Numbered from the stretch's first letter, positions 17,834 to 25,925 are shown. The stretch: DNA of 64,000 nucleotides from Peribacillus alkalitolerans (GCF_010882125.1 NZ_JAAGVZ010000003.1:186001-250000); one strand, 5' to 3'. Made by a program: numbers and translations. The notes: generated by a model not told the origin, from the sequence alone.

Positions 17834-18644
17834 TTTCACCAAACCATTTCACAGAAATTTTTTCGTATGTGCCATCTTTAATCATATCATCTAAAGCTTT
17901 GTTTACCTCTTCAACAAGAGTTTCGCTGCCCTTACGGAACATTAACCCACTTTGGGAAGCATCATCAGCTTCATCTACCACTTTCACTGGAGCATCTGGC
18001 TTTTGGTTTTTGAAATCTAAGAATGATAATTTATCATTGATTGTTACATCTACACGCTTAGAGTTGATCAATTCAATTGCTTGGTTAAAGCCTTCAACAC
18101 CCACAATTTCAGCACCTAATTTTTTTGCCTGTTCTGCATAGTTACTTGTCATAGACTGAGCAGATTTTAGTCCTTTAATATCTTCAAATGCTTTTACAGC
18201 ATTATTGCTTTCATGAGCAATCAGAACTGATGCAGAAGTAATATAAGGTTTTGAGAAATCATACTTCTCTTGGCGATCTGGACGAATCCCAACTTGGTTA
18301 GCAATCATGTCAAAGCGCTTTGCATCCAACCCAGCAAACATGCCATCCCATTGTGTTTCTAAAAACTTAGGCTCAACATCTAAACGCTTGGCAATTTCAC
18401 GAGCAATCTCTACATCGAAACCTGTCAATTCACCTTTCTCGTCATGGAAAGTGAATGGAGGATATGTACCCTCTGTACCAACTAACAATGTACCTTCTTC
18501 TTTAACTTTAGATAGAAGATCTCCTCCATCTGCAGTTGTTTTATCTTCATTCTTGTTCTCTGCTTTTTCTTCAGTTGTTCCACAACCTGCAACTACAAGC
18601 ATCAAACTAAGTAATAGTGCAAAAAAGATTGTAAACTTTTTCAT
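17820..18644 (-). CDS. tcyA: Cystine-binding lipoprotein of the ABC transporter
   Basis: A 274-residue extracytoplasmic solute-binding lipoprotein (lipobox VVAGC, lipidated Cys at residue 21). The mature part has GTYPPFTFHDEKGELTGFDV, the ETQWDGMFAGLDAKRFDMIA segment and NQVGIRPDRQEKYDFSKPYI, which are characteristic of TcyA/FliY cystine binders. Family length is 265-275. It is the first gene of the operon with a near-consensus sigma-A promoter (18688-18716). No riboswitch was seen, and sulfur control in bacilli is usually through CymR. Confidence 0.92.
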   Translation of the reverse strand: MKKFTIFFALLLSLMLVVAGCGTTEEKAENKNEDKTTADGGDLLSKVKEEGTLLVGTEGTYPPFTFHDEKGELTGFDVEIAREIAKRLDVEPKFLETQWDGMFAGLDAKRFDMIANQVGIRPDRQEKYDFSKPYITSASVLIAHESNNAVKAFEDIKGLKSAQSMTSNYAEQAKKLGAEIVGVEGFNQAIELINSKRVDVTINDKLSFLDFKNQKPDAPVKVVDEADDASQSGLMFRKGSETLVEEVNKALDDMIKDGTYEKISVKWFGENVLE

Positions 18645-18687
18645 TTTTATTCCCCCTTAAATCCTATGAGTTTTGTCGGCTTTAGTC

Positions 18688-18716
18688 ATCATATTATAGA
18701 GTTGTTGAGTTGTCAA
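18688..18716 (-). promoter_or_regulatory. Sigma-A promoter of tcyABC
   Basis: TTGACA (18711-18716) and TATGAT (18688-18693) are separated by 17 bases on the minus strand, about 45 bases before the tcyA ATG. Confidence 0.85.
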
Positions 18717-18880
18717 AACAAAAGTTTGCAAAATCTAATATTTTTACTATTTACTTTCTTACACCTTCTAATGCAAGGATAAACCTTGTATCAAAAAAGA
18801 AAATCCCCATAAATACAGAGATTTTCATTGGACATCATTATACTGTTGGTGATTGGATCTTTTGTGTTCAAAATAAAAAA

Positions 18881-18910
18881 AGTAGTGCTTCCCATCAGGA
18901 TTGCACTACT
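18881..18910 (-). terminator. Terminator of the small lipoprotein gene
   Basis: AGTAGTGC/GCACTACT forms a stem with a minus-strand TTTTTTT tail, 11 bases after the stop codon. Confidence 0.9.
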
Positions 18911-18921
18911 CATTTCAAATA

Positions 18922-19431
18922 TTAGTTAACTTCTTTACCTAAATCCGGCTTTAACATACCGATGCTTTCAAATGCAGCACCAATTTTATCTACACCTGAT
19001 TGGAAAGTTGCTTCAGCAGCATCAAGGACAGGAGCATCTTTTTTCAACTCTTCAGCTTTTGCAGTATAAGAGTCAGCGATTTCTTTAATACCTGCTTCTA
19101 AGTCCGCTTTTTGAGCTTCTAATTCTGCAGGAACAGTGATTGCTTGAAGTTCAGCTGCTACTGCTGCTGCAGCTTCGCTAGCTTTAGTTTTCATTTCTGG
19201 AGTTGGTGTTTCTTCAGAATTTACATAAGCATTTAAATCTGCGTCTTTAGCGTTGATCTTTGCAGGAATATCAGCGTAGAATTTATACAATACGCTTTTT
19301 AAATTAACTTCTTCTTTAGGTGCTTCTTCTTTTGTTGTTTCTTTTTCAGTAGTCTCTTCTTTCTTTTCTGCACAAGCAGCTAAAGCAAGAGATAAAGTTA
19401 AAGCTGATAATAATAACCAGAACTTTTTCAT
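18922..19431 (-). CDS. Secreted lipoprotein, unknown function
   Basis: A 169-residue protein with a type II signal peptide (LALAAC, lipidated Cys at residue 20). A Lys/Glu/Thr-rich linker (about 22-43) comes next, followed by an Ala/Lys/Glu-rich predicted helical bundle. The bundle has heptad-like blocks such as AAAAVAAELQAITVPAELEA. No catalytic motif is visible. Such proteins are usually annotated as hypothetical lipoproteins or YkyA-like. It is monocistronic, with a strong terminator. Confidence 0.85.
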   Translation of the reverse strand: MKKFWLLLSALTLSLALAACAEKKEETTEKETTKEEAPKEEVNLKSVLYKFYADIPAKINAKDADLNAYVNSEETPTPEMKTKASEAAAAVAAELQAITVPAELEAQKADLEAGIKEIADSYTAKAEELKKDAPVLDAAEATFQSGVDKIGAAFESIGMLKPDLGKEVN

Positions 19432-19835
19432 AGTGAATCCCCCATTTAATCATTTTATATATGTATTAGATCGTTTACCGCGATATAAAATGGTTTCCCT
19501 TTAATATACCCCTCAATGCGGCAACTATCTGAAACACCATTACAAGCTCTTTTCACACATTACTAAGTTGTGACAAATAAGTGACAATCATTACATTTGG
19601 TAACAATTACATATTTTACATACCATTTACAATTTAGTCAACACTAATGTTTGAAAATTACAACTAAAAAACAAAACACGACTGAATAGTCTGCAAAGTA
19701 TATTGTATGGATTATCTCCTAAAAAAACAAGTGAAAATATAATAAATCTTCCCTAAAATCTTAAAATTCATCATAATTAATGGTTGAATTTTGCAAATAT
19801 TTAGATTTGACATTAAATTCAATAAAATAAAAAAA
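19432..19835. other. Intergenic, no recognisable gene
   Basis: About 400 bases of A/T-rich sequence lie between the lipoprotein gene and the next terminator. I see no open frame with a ribosome site, no riboswitch-like conserved core and no repeat. Confidence 0.6.
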
Positions 19836-19852
19836 CTCCCAAATGCAGGGAG
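19836..19852 (-). terminator. Terminator downstream of the oxidoreductase-like gene
   Basis: CTCCC/GGGAG forms a short stem that runs into AAAAAAA on the plus strand, i.e. a T tract on the minus strand. It lies about 90 bases past the stop of the 19944-20486 gene. Confidence 0.6.
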
Positions 19853-19943
19853 ATGATAGGGTTTTTACTATTTTGTAAGCTTATCCATAGTTTTCTGCCA
19901 TGTTAATTACCCTAGTAAGCACCGTATAACATTTATGCCACTC

Positions 19944-20486
19944 CTACCAATTTGGCCGTCTTTCCCATGGTTTAACCATTCCCACAGTATATATAGAATC
20001 TTTCAGCTTAATGGCTTCAATGACTCCTCTTGCAATTTCATCATTAGTTAACCATCTTGAAGTGGATCCCTCAGGTACGAAACCTAACTGTATTTGATGA
20101 TAAACACATCCATTTGGAGTTTCAGCTCTTTTTTTGGTTTCTTCTAAATCCCTGCTACTCCCTAACTCATGAAAAAAAGACCAAGGTTCTTTTCTTCTTC
20201 CATTTTCTTTTATGATAGTTTGAACAGAATGGTCAGCAATAGAGTGAATCCAAGCAACTATTAAATTAAACGTACCATGTTTTTGAAATGCTTCTATTAA
20301 TTCATCTCCATTTCTATAATCCAGTAACATAGGTGTAAGTAAAGATTCGTCTGGAAAACTGCTTTTTATTCGGTCCATTCTATCTTGATTTCGACCAACA
20401 ACATGTACATTATACCCTTGAGTTGCTAACCATATCGAAACGTCTGCTAACATCCCAGTCCCACCAACAACTAAAGCCTTTTTCAT
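19944..20486 (-). CDS. Short NAD(P)-binding (SDR-like) protein
   Basis: A protein of about 180 residues with a Rossmann nucleotide motif at the N terminus (ALVVGGTGMLADV, GxxGxLG variety) and the second strand VHVVGRNQDRMD. LLDYRNGDELIEAF occupies the adenine-side position. The SDR YxxxK catalytic pair is not evident, and the protein is shorter than classical SDRs. It is therefore probably an atypical binding or reductase-like member of unknown substrate. The ATG at 20486 gives MKKALVVGG. The upstream GGTGG stretch is a weak ribosome site. Confidence 0.82.
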   Translation of the reverse strand: MKKALVVGGTGMLADVSIWLATQGYNVHVVGRNQDRMDRIKSSFPDESLLTPMLLDYRNGDELIEAFQKHGTFNLIVAWIHSIADHSVQTIIKENGRRKEPWSFFHELGSSRDLEETKKRAETPNGCVYHQIQLGFVPEGSTSRWLTNDEIARGVIEAIKLKDSIYTVGMVKPWERRPNW

Positions 20487-20614
20487 ACATCCACCCCCCA
20501 CACTCCAAATATTGGATGAAAAAAAGAAGAATTCAAGATAAAAGACTTGAGTGAAATTTGAAAGATCATCAAATAATAAAACTGGTGTTAAATTTACAAA
20601 AGGAGACGATACAT

Positions 20615-21262
20615 ATGAAAAAACACTTCATAAAACTATCCATTTTATTAATGGCAATCGCTTTAGTCCTTTCACCTATGACAGCTTCCGCAGTTGGCAA
20701 GCCATGCGATCAAAAAAATTGTTTTAGCAAAGCTGCTGTGCAGTTAAAGGGTGACATGAGGAAACTCTGGATGGAGCATGCACTCTGGACAAGAACCTAT
20801 ATGAATAGTGCTCTTGCAGGTTTGGAAGACCAAGAATTGGTATTAAAAAGATTACTTAAAAACCAAGAAGATATCGGGAATGCTATTAAACCAATCTATG
20901 GAGAAGAAGCAGGAAATAAACTCACTGAATTATTAAAAGAGCATATTGTAATAGCAGGCAAAATTGTGGACGCTGCTAAAAAAGGTGACCAAGCCACATT
21001 ACAACAACAAAATCAAGAATGGTATCGAAACGCTGATGATATGGCCAAGTTTTTAAGCAGCGCGAATCCAAACTGGAAGGAAAGCGATTTAAAAGAATTG
21101 CTGCATATGCATTTACAAATGGTCACAAACGAACTGGTTGCCCGCCTTCATAAGGATTGGCAAGCAAATATCGATGCGTTTGATAAAGGTGTAAACCACC
21201 TAATTAAATTGGCTGATGCTCTTTCTGATGGGATCATAAAGCAGTTTCCAAATAAATTTTAA
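20615..21262 (+). CDS. Secreted helical-bundle protein, unknown function
   Basis: A secreted protein of about 215 residues. The signal peptide is residues 1-26 (LVLSPMTASAVG). Long amphipathic helices follow (MRKLWMEHALWTRTYMNSAL, then EDQELVLKRLLKNQEDIGNA). Similar bacillus proteins are often misnamed in databases because they lack known catalytic residues. A four-helix bundle is my reading. ATG 20615 follows AAAAGGAG at nine bases. The frame extends upstream, but that part lacks a ribosome site. It converges on the Ena-like array and shares a bidirectional terminator with it. Confidence 0.85.
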   Translation: MKKHFIKLSILLMAIALVLSPMTASAVGKPCDQKNCFSKAAVQLKGDMRKLWMEHALWTRTYMNSALAGLEDQELVLKRLLKNQEDIGNAIKPIYGEEAGNKLTELLKEHIVIAGKIVDAAKKGDQATLQQQNQEWYRNADDMAKFLSSANPNWKESDLKELLHMHLQMVTNELVARLHKDWQANIDAFDKGVNHLIKLADALSDGIIKQFPNKF

Positions 21263-21269
21263 TAAAAAA

Positions 21270-21299
21270 GAGGTTTGTCTATAATACAGACAAGCCTCT
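21270..21299. terminator. Bidirectional terminator at the left end of the Ena-like array
   Basis: GAGGTTTGTCT/AGACAAGCCTC forms a stem with A/T-rich flanks. It serves both the 20615-21262 gene and the last Ena-like gene. Confidence 0.85.
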
Positions 21300-21310
21300 C
21301 CTCATATTAA

Positions 21311-21694
21311 TTAGCAGACTACACGCTTGTACAAGGTGATGCAAAATTTCCCACTTGTTCCAGCAGGAACATTTACATTAAAGCTACTTGGACTATTTAC
21401 TGATATTTTTCTAGTATTTCCAGGTGTTACTGTAAAATTTAACGCAACTTCTCCTGTTGTAGTTCCTACATTAAATGTAATATTACCTGTCGGTCCACAA
21501 TTGAACACTTCAAAGGTTCCTTGAAAATAATCGCTATCAGTAGGTCCACTCCAGACTGTAACAAAAGTAGCAGGTTCACCACCCACAATTGTTCCAAGCG
21601 GTCCTCTTAAGTTCCCACAATTCTCTTCTACAAAAATCTGTGGGTTTGGGCAACAGAATCCACCATTGTTATGGTTTTTATGACTTCCACACAT
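21311..21694 (-). CDS. Ena/DUF3992-like endospore appendage subunit, type A (copy 2)
   Basis: A 127-residue small Cys-rich protein, last in the array. The N-terminal connector MCGSHKNHNNGGFCCPNPQ has a Cys pair and is followed by the core Cys in ENCGNLRGPLG. A beta-rich body contains FQGTFEVFNCGPTGNITF, and the end is GKFCITLYKRVVC. This matches Ena subunits of B. cereus, where an N-terminal CC connector makes disulfides to the core Cys residues of neighbouring subunits to build spore fibres. Here there are extra Cys residues at position 2 and at the C terminus. AAGGAGG precedes the ATG, and the conserved promoter block lies at 21724-21765. The assignment is by pattern, not by database search. 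Confidence 0.88.
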   Translation of the reverse strand: MCGSHKNHNNGGFCCPNPQIFVEENCGNLRGPLGTIVGGEPATFVTVWSGPTDSDYFQGTFEVFNCGPTGNITFNVGTTTGEVALNFTVTPGNTRKISVNSPSSFNVNVPAGTSGKFCITLYKRVVC

Positions 21695-21723
21695 AATAAA
21701 TCCCTCCTTACTTGATGAAATTT

Positions 21724-21765
21724 GTCTTACCTTACATTAGATGCAGCCTGTCCTACGACTGACAC
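21724..21765 (-). promoter_or_regulatory. Conserved upstream block of the Ena-like genes, copy 1
   Basis: On the minus strand the block reads GTGTCAGT, then 12-14 bases with GGACA, then GCATCTAATGTA and GGTAAGAC. It is one of five near-identical copies, each about 40-70 bases before an A or C gene. GTCAGT and CATCTAAT at 14-base spacing loosely fit a sigma-E-type mother-cell promoter, but the sigma factor is inferred. Confidence 0.65.
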
Positions 21766-21834
21766 ATACAACGGCGGAATTTTGAATATAAAAACTCAAA
21801 CTATCATTTAAGGTGATTTAAGAAATTTCTATAA

Positions 21835-22140
21835 TGTTAATGCCATAGCCAATAATCATTTTGATAATTTCTTATTAGTTCTGATCTTCTACTCACTTGT
21901 TTTTTGGTGGGATCTTTTTGCAGTGCTCTTTGTCTCATTCCATATTTTTAAAAATACAAACGATTAATTCGTTTTTTTTATCATTCCTAATTTTCCTGAA
22001 GATGCACATGCAAACTAATCAATTTACCGTTTTCTCTTCCTTCACCAAAATTCAATACCGTTTCCAACCTTGTATCTCACACTATGGCAAAAGGGATAAT
22101 CTGATAGGAAAAGAATGTAATTTTATTGACTGTTTTAGAC
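21835..22140 (-). pseudogene. Relic of a type D Ena-like gene (relic 1)
   Basis: The 3' end of the intact D gene (26500-26560) is recognisable here (TTAATGCCATAGCCAATAAT and the following TTCTGATCTTCTACTCAC). Degraded matches to the middle of the gene follow to about 22140. No frame is open over it. It is the most decayed long relic in the array. Confidence 0.6.
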
Positions 22141-22155
22141 TAAAAAATAAATGAG

Positions 22156-22182
22156 AGGCTTGCCTATTAAACTGACAAGCCT
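22156..22182 (-). terminator. Terminator of the B gene (22228-22587)
   Basis: AGGCTTG/CAAGCCT forms a stem 46 bases downstream of the B-type stop. Related hairpins follow the other B and A genes at 23470, 24112 and 25472. Confidence 0.75.
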
Positions 22183-22227
22183 TTATTTAATAAATCGACT
22201 CTATTAGAATTCGAATTATTCTTTTTA

Positions 22228-22587
22228 TTAGCAAACTACACGCTTGTACAAGGTGATGCAGAATTTACCTTGTGAGCTTGCGCTAGTTGTAAAAATATTA
22301 AGTCTCACTGGAATATTTACAGATATTTTTCTAGTATTTCCAGGTGTAACAACTATGTCTTCTGTAAAAGTTCCATCTGCTCTTGTAATTGCAAACACAA
22401 TGTTATCATTCCCACAATTAAATACTTCAAATGTGCCTTGAAAATAGTCACTATCTACAGGTGCAGGTACAAACCAATAGGTTGTTCCTGGTGGTTGTAG
22501 ACCTTTGATATTTCCACAAATTTCCTCTTGAAAAATCTTAGGATCTGGACAACAAAATCCTTCGTTTTTATCATGTGTTCCAAACAT
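22228..22587 (-). CDS. Ena/DUF3992-like subunit, type B (copy 3)
   Basis: A 119-residue subunit with connector MFGTHDKNEGFCCPDPKIF, core Cys in EEICGNIKG, the conserved FQGTFEVFNCGNDNI, VTPGNTRKISVN, and the closing GKFCITLYKRVVC. Type B differs from types A and C by ICGNIKG and by NDNI after FNCG. Here position 2 is Phe instead of Cys. It follows the C gene by 40 bases with its own ribosome site and no promoter block, so the two form a C-B bicistron. Confidence 0.87.
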   Translation of the reverse strand: MFGTHDKNEGFCCPDPKIFQEEICGNIKGLQPPGTTYWFVPAPVDSDYFQGTFEVFNCGNDNIVFAITRADGTFTEDIVVTPGNTRKISVNIPVRLNIFTTSASSQGKFCITLYKRVVC

Positions 22588-22627
22588 AAATTTCTCTCCC
22601 TTATTTCATTATTTCAGTGTTTTCAAA

Positions 22628-23002
22628 TTAACAGAAAACACGCTTGTATAATGTGATACAGAATTTCCCACTTGTTCCAGTTGGAATCAATACTCTAAAA
22701 TTATTTGGATTATTCACTGATACGGTTTTTGAATTCCCAGGAGGTACAACTATTGGGGTTGTTAGCGGATCAACCAAAAATTGGATATCCCCTACTGGCC
22801 CACAGTTAAAAACTTCAAATGTTCCCTGAAAATAATCTCCGTCGGTAGGCCCCGTCCATACCGGTGCGAATACTGCTGCTACATCACCCATAGCAGGTGT
22901 TCCAAGCGGACCTCTTAAATTCCCACAATTTTTTTCCACAAAAATCTGAGGATCTGGGCAGCAAAATCCTCCATTATCATGGTTATTATGACTTCCACAC
23001 AT
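22628..23002 (-). CDS. Ena/DUF3992-like subunit, type C (copy 3)
   Basis: A 124-residue subunit. Cys residues are at 2, 14, 15, 26, 67, 115 and 124. The CC pair, Cys26 and Cys115 occupy the places used for inter-subunit disulfides in Ena fibres. Cys2 and the terminal Cys124 are extra. The body has the PVWTGPTDGDYFQGTFEVF and VVPPGNSKTVSVNNP motifs of the C type. It is first in a C-B pair, preceded by promoter block copy 2 and a TCTCCTT ribosome site (read AAGGAGA). Confidence 0.88.
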   Translation of the reverse strand: MCGSHNNHDNGGFCCPDPQIFVEKNCGNLRGPLGTPAMGDVAAVFAPVWTGPTDGDYFQGTFEVFNCGPVGDIQFLVDPLTTPIVVPPGNSKTVSVNNPNNFRVLIPTGTSGKFCITLYKRVFC

Positions 23003-23036
23003 ATCATATCTCTCCTTGCGGATTATTTTGATTAGC

Positions 23037-23076
23037 TCTTACCTTACATTAGATGCAACTTGTCCACTGTCTGACA
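23037..23076 (-). promoter_or_regulatory. Conserved upstream block, copy 2
   Basis: The minus-strand elements GTGTCAG, GGACAAGTTGCATCTAATGT and GGTAAG match copy 1. It lies about 40-75 bases before the C-type ATG at 23002. Confidence 0.65.
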
Positions 23077-23124
23077 CATACAAATGCGGAATTTTTAATA
23101 ATTAGTTTTGATATGATAAAAAAA

Positions 23125-23152
23125 TTCACCCCAAACTATCAATTGAGGTGAT
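23125..23152 (-). terminator. Hairpin after D relic 2
   Basis: ATCACCTCAATTG pairs with a CCCC/TTTGGGGTGAA-type arm and runs into T residues on the minus strand. The same hairpin follows the intact D gene at 26456-26483, so it marks where a D gene once ended. Confidence 0.65.
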
Positions 23153-23159
23153 ATGCGCA

Positions 23160-23466
23160 ACTCTATTTAATTAATGCCAGTCCCTATAATCATCATTGCT
23201 ATTTCTTTTTCGTTCTGATCTACTACACACTTTTTTGCCGTGATCTTTGTTGCAATCCCTTTTCTAAGCAATCCAAATGATTAGTTCAATAATAATTAAC
23301 AAGGTTAGTAAGGGCATGTCAAAATCGGATTTTTTATCATTTTATTTTTTCTCACATCCAATTCCAAGTTCATGACAATTACTGACCTTGAATCTTCCCC
23401 TGTGGAAGAATGCATGATCTGATTGGAATATGATGTAGATTTCTGAGTAGATTTAGACATAACTAA
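23160..23466 (-). pseudogene. Relic of a type D Ena-like gene (relic 2)
   Basis: The end of the D coding sequence is clear at 23167-23230 (ATAATCATCATTGCTATTTC and the following GTTCTGATC, plus strand). A match to the VTV-x-x-x-D core is seen near 23370-23400. The frame is broken by several stops and shifts. Confidence 0.65.
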
Positions 23467-23469
23467 AAT

Positions 23470-23502
23470 GAGAGACTTGCATTGTTCCTTCTCAAGCCTC
23501 TC
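23470..23502 (-). terminator. Terminator of the A gene (23555-23905)
   Basis: GAGAGACTTG/CAAGCCTCTC forms an imperfect stem about 50 bases after the A-type stop. Confidence 0.7.
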
Positions 23503-23554
23503 AAATTAGATCTATTCTAAACTACTTTTTAGGATGATAAATTGAATTTGTTAA

Positions 23555-23905
23555 TTAGCAAACTACACGCTTGTACAAGGTGATGCAGAATTTACCACTT
23601 GTTCCAGCAGGTGCGCTAACAATAAAACTAATTGGATTATTCACCGATATTTTCCTAGTATTACCAGGAGTTACTATAATTCTTTCTGCTATAGTTCCTG
23701 TTTGATTTACTGAAAACGTTATATTACCTGTTCCACAGTTAAATACTTCAAATGTTCCCTGAAAATAATCGCTATCTGCAGGTGCACTCCATACTGTAAC
23801 AAGTTCAAGCGGACCTCTTATATTCCCACAATTCTCTTCTACAAAATTCTGTGGATTTGGGCAGCAGAATCCATTATTGTTATGGTTTTTATGATTGCCA
23901 CACAT
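23555..23905 (-). CDS. Ena/DUF3992-like subunit, type A (copy 1)
   Basis: A 116-residue subunit beginning MCGNHKNHNNNGFCCPNPQN. It has ENCGNIRGPL, SAPADSDYFQGTFEVFNCG, VTPGNTRKISVNNP and the ending GKFCITLYKRVVC. ATG 23905 is preferred over GTG 23917, because AAGGTGG lies eight bases ahead and paralogues all begin MCG. It has its own promoter block (23941-23982) and terminator, so it is monocistronic. It is shorter than the copy at 21311 owing to a deletion in the loop after GPLG. Confidence 0.87.
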   Translation of the reverse strand: MCGNHKNHNNNGFCCPNPQNFVEENCGNIRGPLELVTVWSAPADSDYFQGTFEVFNCGTGNITFSVNQTGTIAERIIVTPGNTRKISVNNPISFIVSAPAGTSGKFCITLYKRVVC

Positions 23906-23940
23906 ATTCAATCCCACCTTACTTTATGAAATTGAAATTT

Positions 23941-23982
23941 GTCTTACCTTACATTAGATGCAACTTGTCCACAGACTGACAC
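23941..23982 (-). promoter_or_regulatory. Conserved upstream block, copy 3
   Basis: Minus strand: GTGTCAGT, GGACAAGTTGCATCTAATGT and GGTAAGAC, as in the other copies, about 40 bases before the A gene at 23905. Confidence 0.65.
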
Positions 23983-24023
23983 TTGCAACCGTGGAATTTG
24001 AATAACTAGTCTTAATAAAAAAA

Positions 24024-24085
24024 ACACCTCAATTGAGGTGTAACATGTATTTCTATTTAATTAATGCCATAGTCAAATTCAAAGT
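24024..24085 (-). pseudogene. Minimal D-gene relic with its hairpin (relic 4)
   Basis: A CACCTCAATTGAGGTG hairpin (24024-24041) is followed by TTTAATTAATGCCATAGTC, the last codons of the D gene. Everything further 5' of D has been deleted. It keeps the module order (D, hairpin, promoter block, gene). Confidence 0.55.
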
Positions 24086-24111
24086 AGTTTTTGAAATTAA
24101 ATAAATTTAAT

Positions 24112-24145
24112 GAGAGACTTGTCTGAATCTTTCACAAGCCTCTCA
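24112..24145 (-). terminator. Terminator of the B gene (24203-24577)
   Basis: GAGAGACTTGT/ACAAGCCTCTC forms a stem 58 bases downstream of the stop. Confidence 0.75.
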
Positions 24146-24202
24146 AAAATTCAATCTATTTTAAATTGCTATTTGTGGATGATAGATTGAATTTATTATT
24201 TA

Positions 24203-24577
24203 TTAACAGAATACACGCTTGTACAGAGTAATACAGAATTTTCCTCTTGATCTATTTGGATTATCACCCAAAATAGGAGGAGTGGTAATAGCAAATCTTA
24301 TTGGATTATTTACTGAAACTTTTCTAGTATTTCCAGGTGTAACAGTTATAATTCCCGTACTCGTACCCCCTACAGAAAAAACTGCAAATTCAATGTTATC
24401 ATTCCCACAGTTAAATACTTCAAATGTTCCTTGAAAATAGTCACTATCTATAGGGTCGAGTACTTGCCAAAAATTATCCCTAACTGGACCTTGAATATTC
24501 CCACAAATTTCCTCTTGGAAAATCTTAGGATCTGGACAGCAGAATCCATTAACACTACTTCCGTTATTTCCACACAT
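24203..24577 (-). CDS. Ena/DUF3992-like subunit, type B (copy 2)
   Basis: A 124-residue subunit. The connector MCGNNGSSVNGFCCPDPKIF restores Cys2. EEICGNIQG, the DPIDSDYFQGTFEVFNCGND core, VTPGNTRKVSVNNP and GKFCITLYKRVFC follow. A small insertion (PPILGDNPNRSR) lies in the loop before GKFC, longer than in the other B copies. It follows the C gene at 24618 by 40 bases, as second gene of the pair. Confidence 0.87.
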   Translation of the reverse strand: MCGNNGSSVNGFCCPDPKIFQEEICGNIQGPVRDNFWQVLDPIDSDYFQGTFEVFNCGNDNIEFAVFSVGGTSTGIITVTPGNTRKVSVNNPIRFAITTPPILGDNPNRSRGKFCITLYKRVFC

Positions 24578-24617
24578 ATTTATTCTCTCCCATTATTTAT
24601 TTTTTTAGTGTTTCAAA

Positions 24618-24983
24618 CTAACAGATAACGCGTTTGTACAATGTGATACAGAATTTCCCGCTTGTTCCAGTTGGCACAATAACCTCAAAACTAGTTGGAT
24701 TATTTACTGATACAGCAATAGAATTCCCAGGAGGTACAGTAATGACAGTTGCATTCGGGCTTACCCGAAATAGGATATTCCCAACTGGTCCACAGTTAAA
24801 AACTTCAAAAGTTCCTTGAAAATAATCGCCATCTGCTGGCCCAGTCCATACAGGAGCAAAAGTATCAGGGGTGGTTTCAGTAGTGCCAAGCGGACCTCTT
24901 AAATTCCCACAATTCTTTTCTACAAAAATCTGTGGGTCTGGACAGCAGAATCCATTAAAATTACTTCCGTGATTTCCACACAT
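24618..24983 (-). CDS. Ena/DUF3992-like subunit, type C (copy 2)
   Basis: A 121-residue subunit beginning MCGNHGSNFNGFCCPDPQIF. It has KNCGNLRGPLG, APVWTGPADGDYFQGTFEVF, VPPGNSIAVSVNNPTSFEVI and the ending GKFCITLYKRVIC. It is nearly identical over its second half to the C copy at 25964, including nucleotide level, which points to a recent duplication or gene conversion. It is preceded by promoter block copy 4 and an AAGGAGAG ribosome site. Confidence 0.88.
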   Translation of the reverse strand: MCGNHGSNFNGFCCPDPQIFVEKNCGNLRGPLGTTETTPDTFAPVWTGPADGDYFQGTFEVFNCGPVGNILFRVSPNATVITVPPGNSIAVSVNNPTSFEVIVPTGTSGKFCITLYKRVIC

Positions 24984-25018
24984 ATTAAAATCTCTCCTTG
25001 TTTGCTTAATTTGTTTTT

Positions 25019-25060
25019 GTCTTACCGTACATTAAATGCAACTTGTCCTCAGACTGACAC
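25019..25060 (-). promoter_or_regulatory. Conserved upstream block, copy 4
   Basis: Minus strand: GTGTCAGT, GGACAAGTTGCATTTAATGT and GGTAAGAC. The -10-like element is CATTTAAT here instead of CATCTAAT. Confidence 0.65.
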
Positions 25061-25108
25061 TTATAATTGCGGATTTTATCTATTAAGTTTTGATTTTTCG
25101 ATAAAAAA

Positions 25109-25136
25109 ATCACCCCAAACTATTAATTGAGGTGAT
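25109..25136 (-). terminator. Hairpin after D relic 3
   Basis: ATCACCTCAATT pairs with the TTTGGGGTGAT arm, followed by TTTTTTT on the minus strand. It is homologous to the D-gene hairpin at 26456. Confidence 0.7.
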
Positions 25137-25139
25137 AAG

Positions 25140-25470
25140 AGCAAATCTATTAAATTAATGCCATAACCAATAATCATCATTACTATTTCTAATTCTTTCT
25201 GATCTTCAACACTTACCTAAATGTGCCTTTATGACAAGGGCTTTGTGTCAATCCTTGTTCTTGAAAAATCAGATAATTGATGCAAGAATAATAGTAATTA
25301 ACGGGCATATCAAAGTCTTCCTTTTTATCATGCCTGTTTTTTCTCTGTAGATGCTCATCCAAATCCAAGTTCATGACAGTCACTGACCTTGAATCTTCCA
25401 CCGCGGCAGAATGCATGATCTGATGGGAATATGTTGTAGTTTCCTGAGAAGATTTAGACATAAAATTAAA
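25140..25470 (-). pseudogene. Relic of a type D Ena-like gene (relic 3)
   Basis: This is the best preserved relic. A segment near 25340-25410 still encodes VEDSRSVTVMNLDLDEH, which corresponds to VDDAKSVTVTRIGEGRIDG of the intact D protein. The 3' end at 25149-25212 matches the D tail. Frames are shifted and the N-terminal half is lost. Confidence 0.7.
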
Positions 25471-25471
25471 T

Positions 25472-25504
25472 GAGCGGCTTGAATGGTCCTTCTCAAGCCT
25501 CTCA
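25472..25504 (-). terminator. Terminator of the B gene (25557-25925)
   Basis: GAGCGGCTTGA/TCAAGCCTCTC forms an imperfect stem about 50 bases past the stop. Confidence 0.7.
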
Positions 25505-25556
25505 AATACAATCTATTCTAAACTTCTTTTTAGGATGGTAAATTGAAATATGTTAA

Positions 25557-25925
25557 TTAGCAAACTACACGCTTGTACAAAGTAATGCAGAATTTCCCTT
25601 GTGAAGCTGCGCTAGCTGTAATAATAGTCAAGGCTATTGGATTATTCACTGATATTTTTCTAGTATTTCCAGGTGTAACAATTATAGGTCCTGTATTAGT
25701 TCCATCTGCAAGTAAAACTGCAAATGTAATGTTATCATTCCCACAGTTAAATACTTCAAATGTTCCTTGAAAATAGTCACTATCTATAGGGTCGAGTACT
25801 TGCCAAAATCTAGTTCTTTGTGCAAACAGCCCTTTAATATTTCCACAAATTTCTTCTTGAAAAATTTTAGGATCTGGACAACAAAATCCATTAAATCCAC
25901 TGTGATTATCATGAGTTCCACACAT
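25557..25925 (-). CDS. Ena/DUF3992-like subunit, type B (copy 1)
   Basis: A 122-residue subunit: MCGTHDNHSGFNGFCCPDPK, EEICGNIKGLF, FWQVLDPIDSDYFQGTFEVF, VTPGNTRKISVNNPI and GKFCITLYKRVVC. It follows the C gene at 25964 by 38 bases, so this is again a C-B pair. The variable loop after NIKG (LFAQRTRFW) and the loop before QGKFC differ between B copies, while the core strands are nearly constant, as expected for surface-exposed loops on an assembled fibre. Confidence 0.87.
   Translation of the reverse strand: MCGTHDNHSGFNGFCCPDPKIFQEEICGNIKGLFAQRTRFWQVLDPIDSDYFQGTFEVFNCGNDNITFAVLLADGTNTGPIIVTPGNTRKISVNNPIALTIITASAASQGKFCITLYKRVVC

Noticed and set aside
18645-18760. Riboswitch in front of tcyA
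   Set aside because: The leader is only about 40 bases long after the promoter and has no S-box, T-box or other recognisable core.
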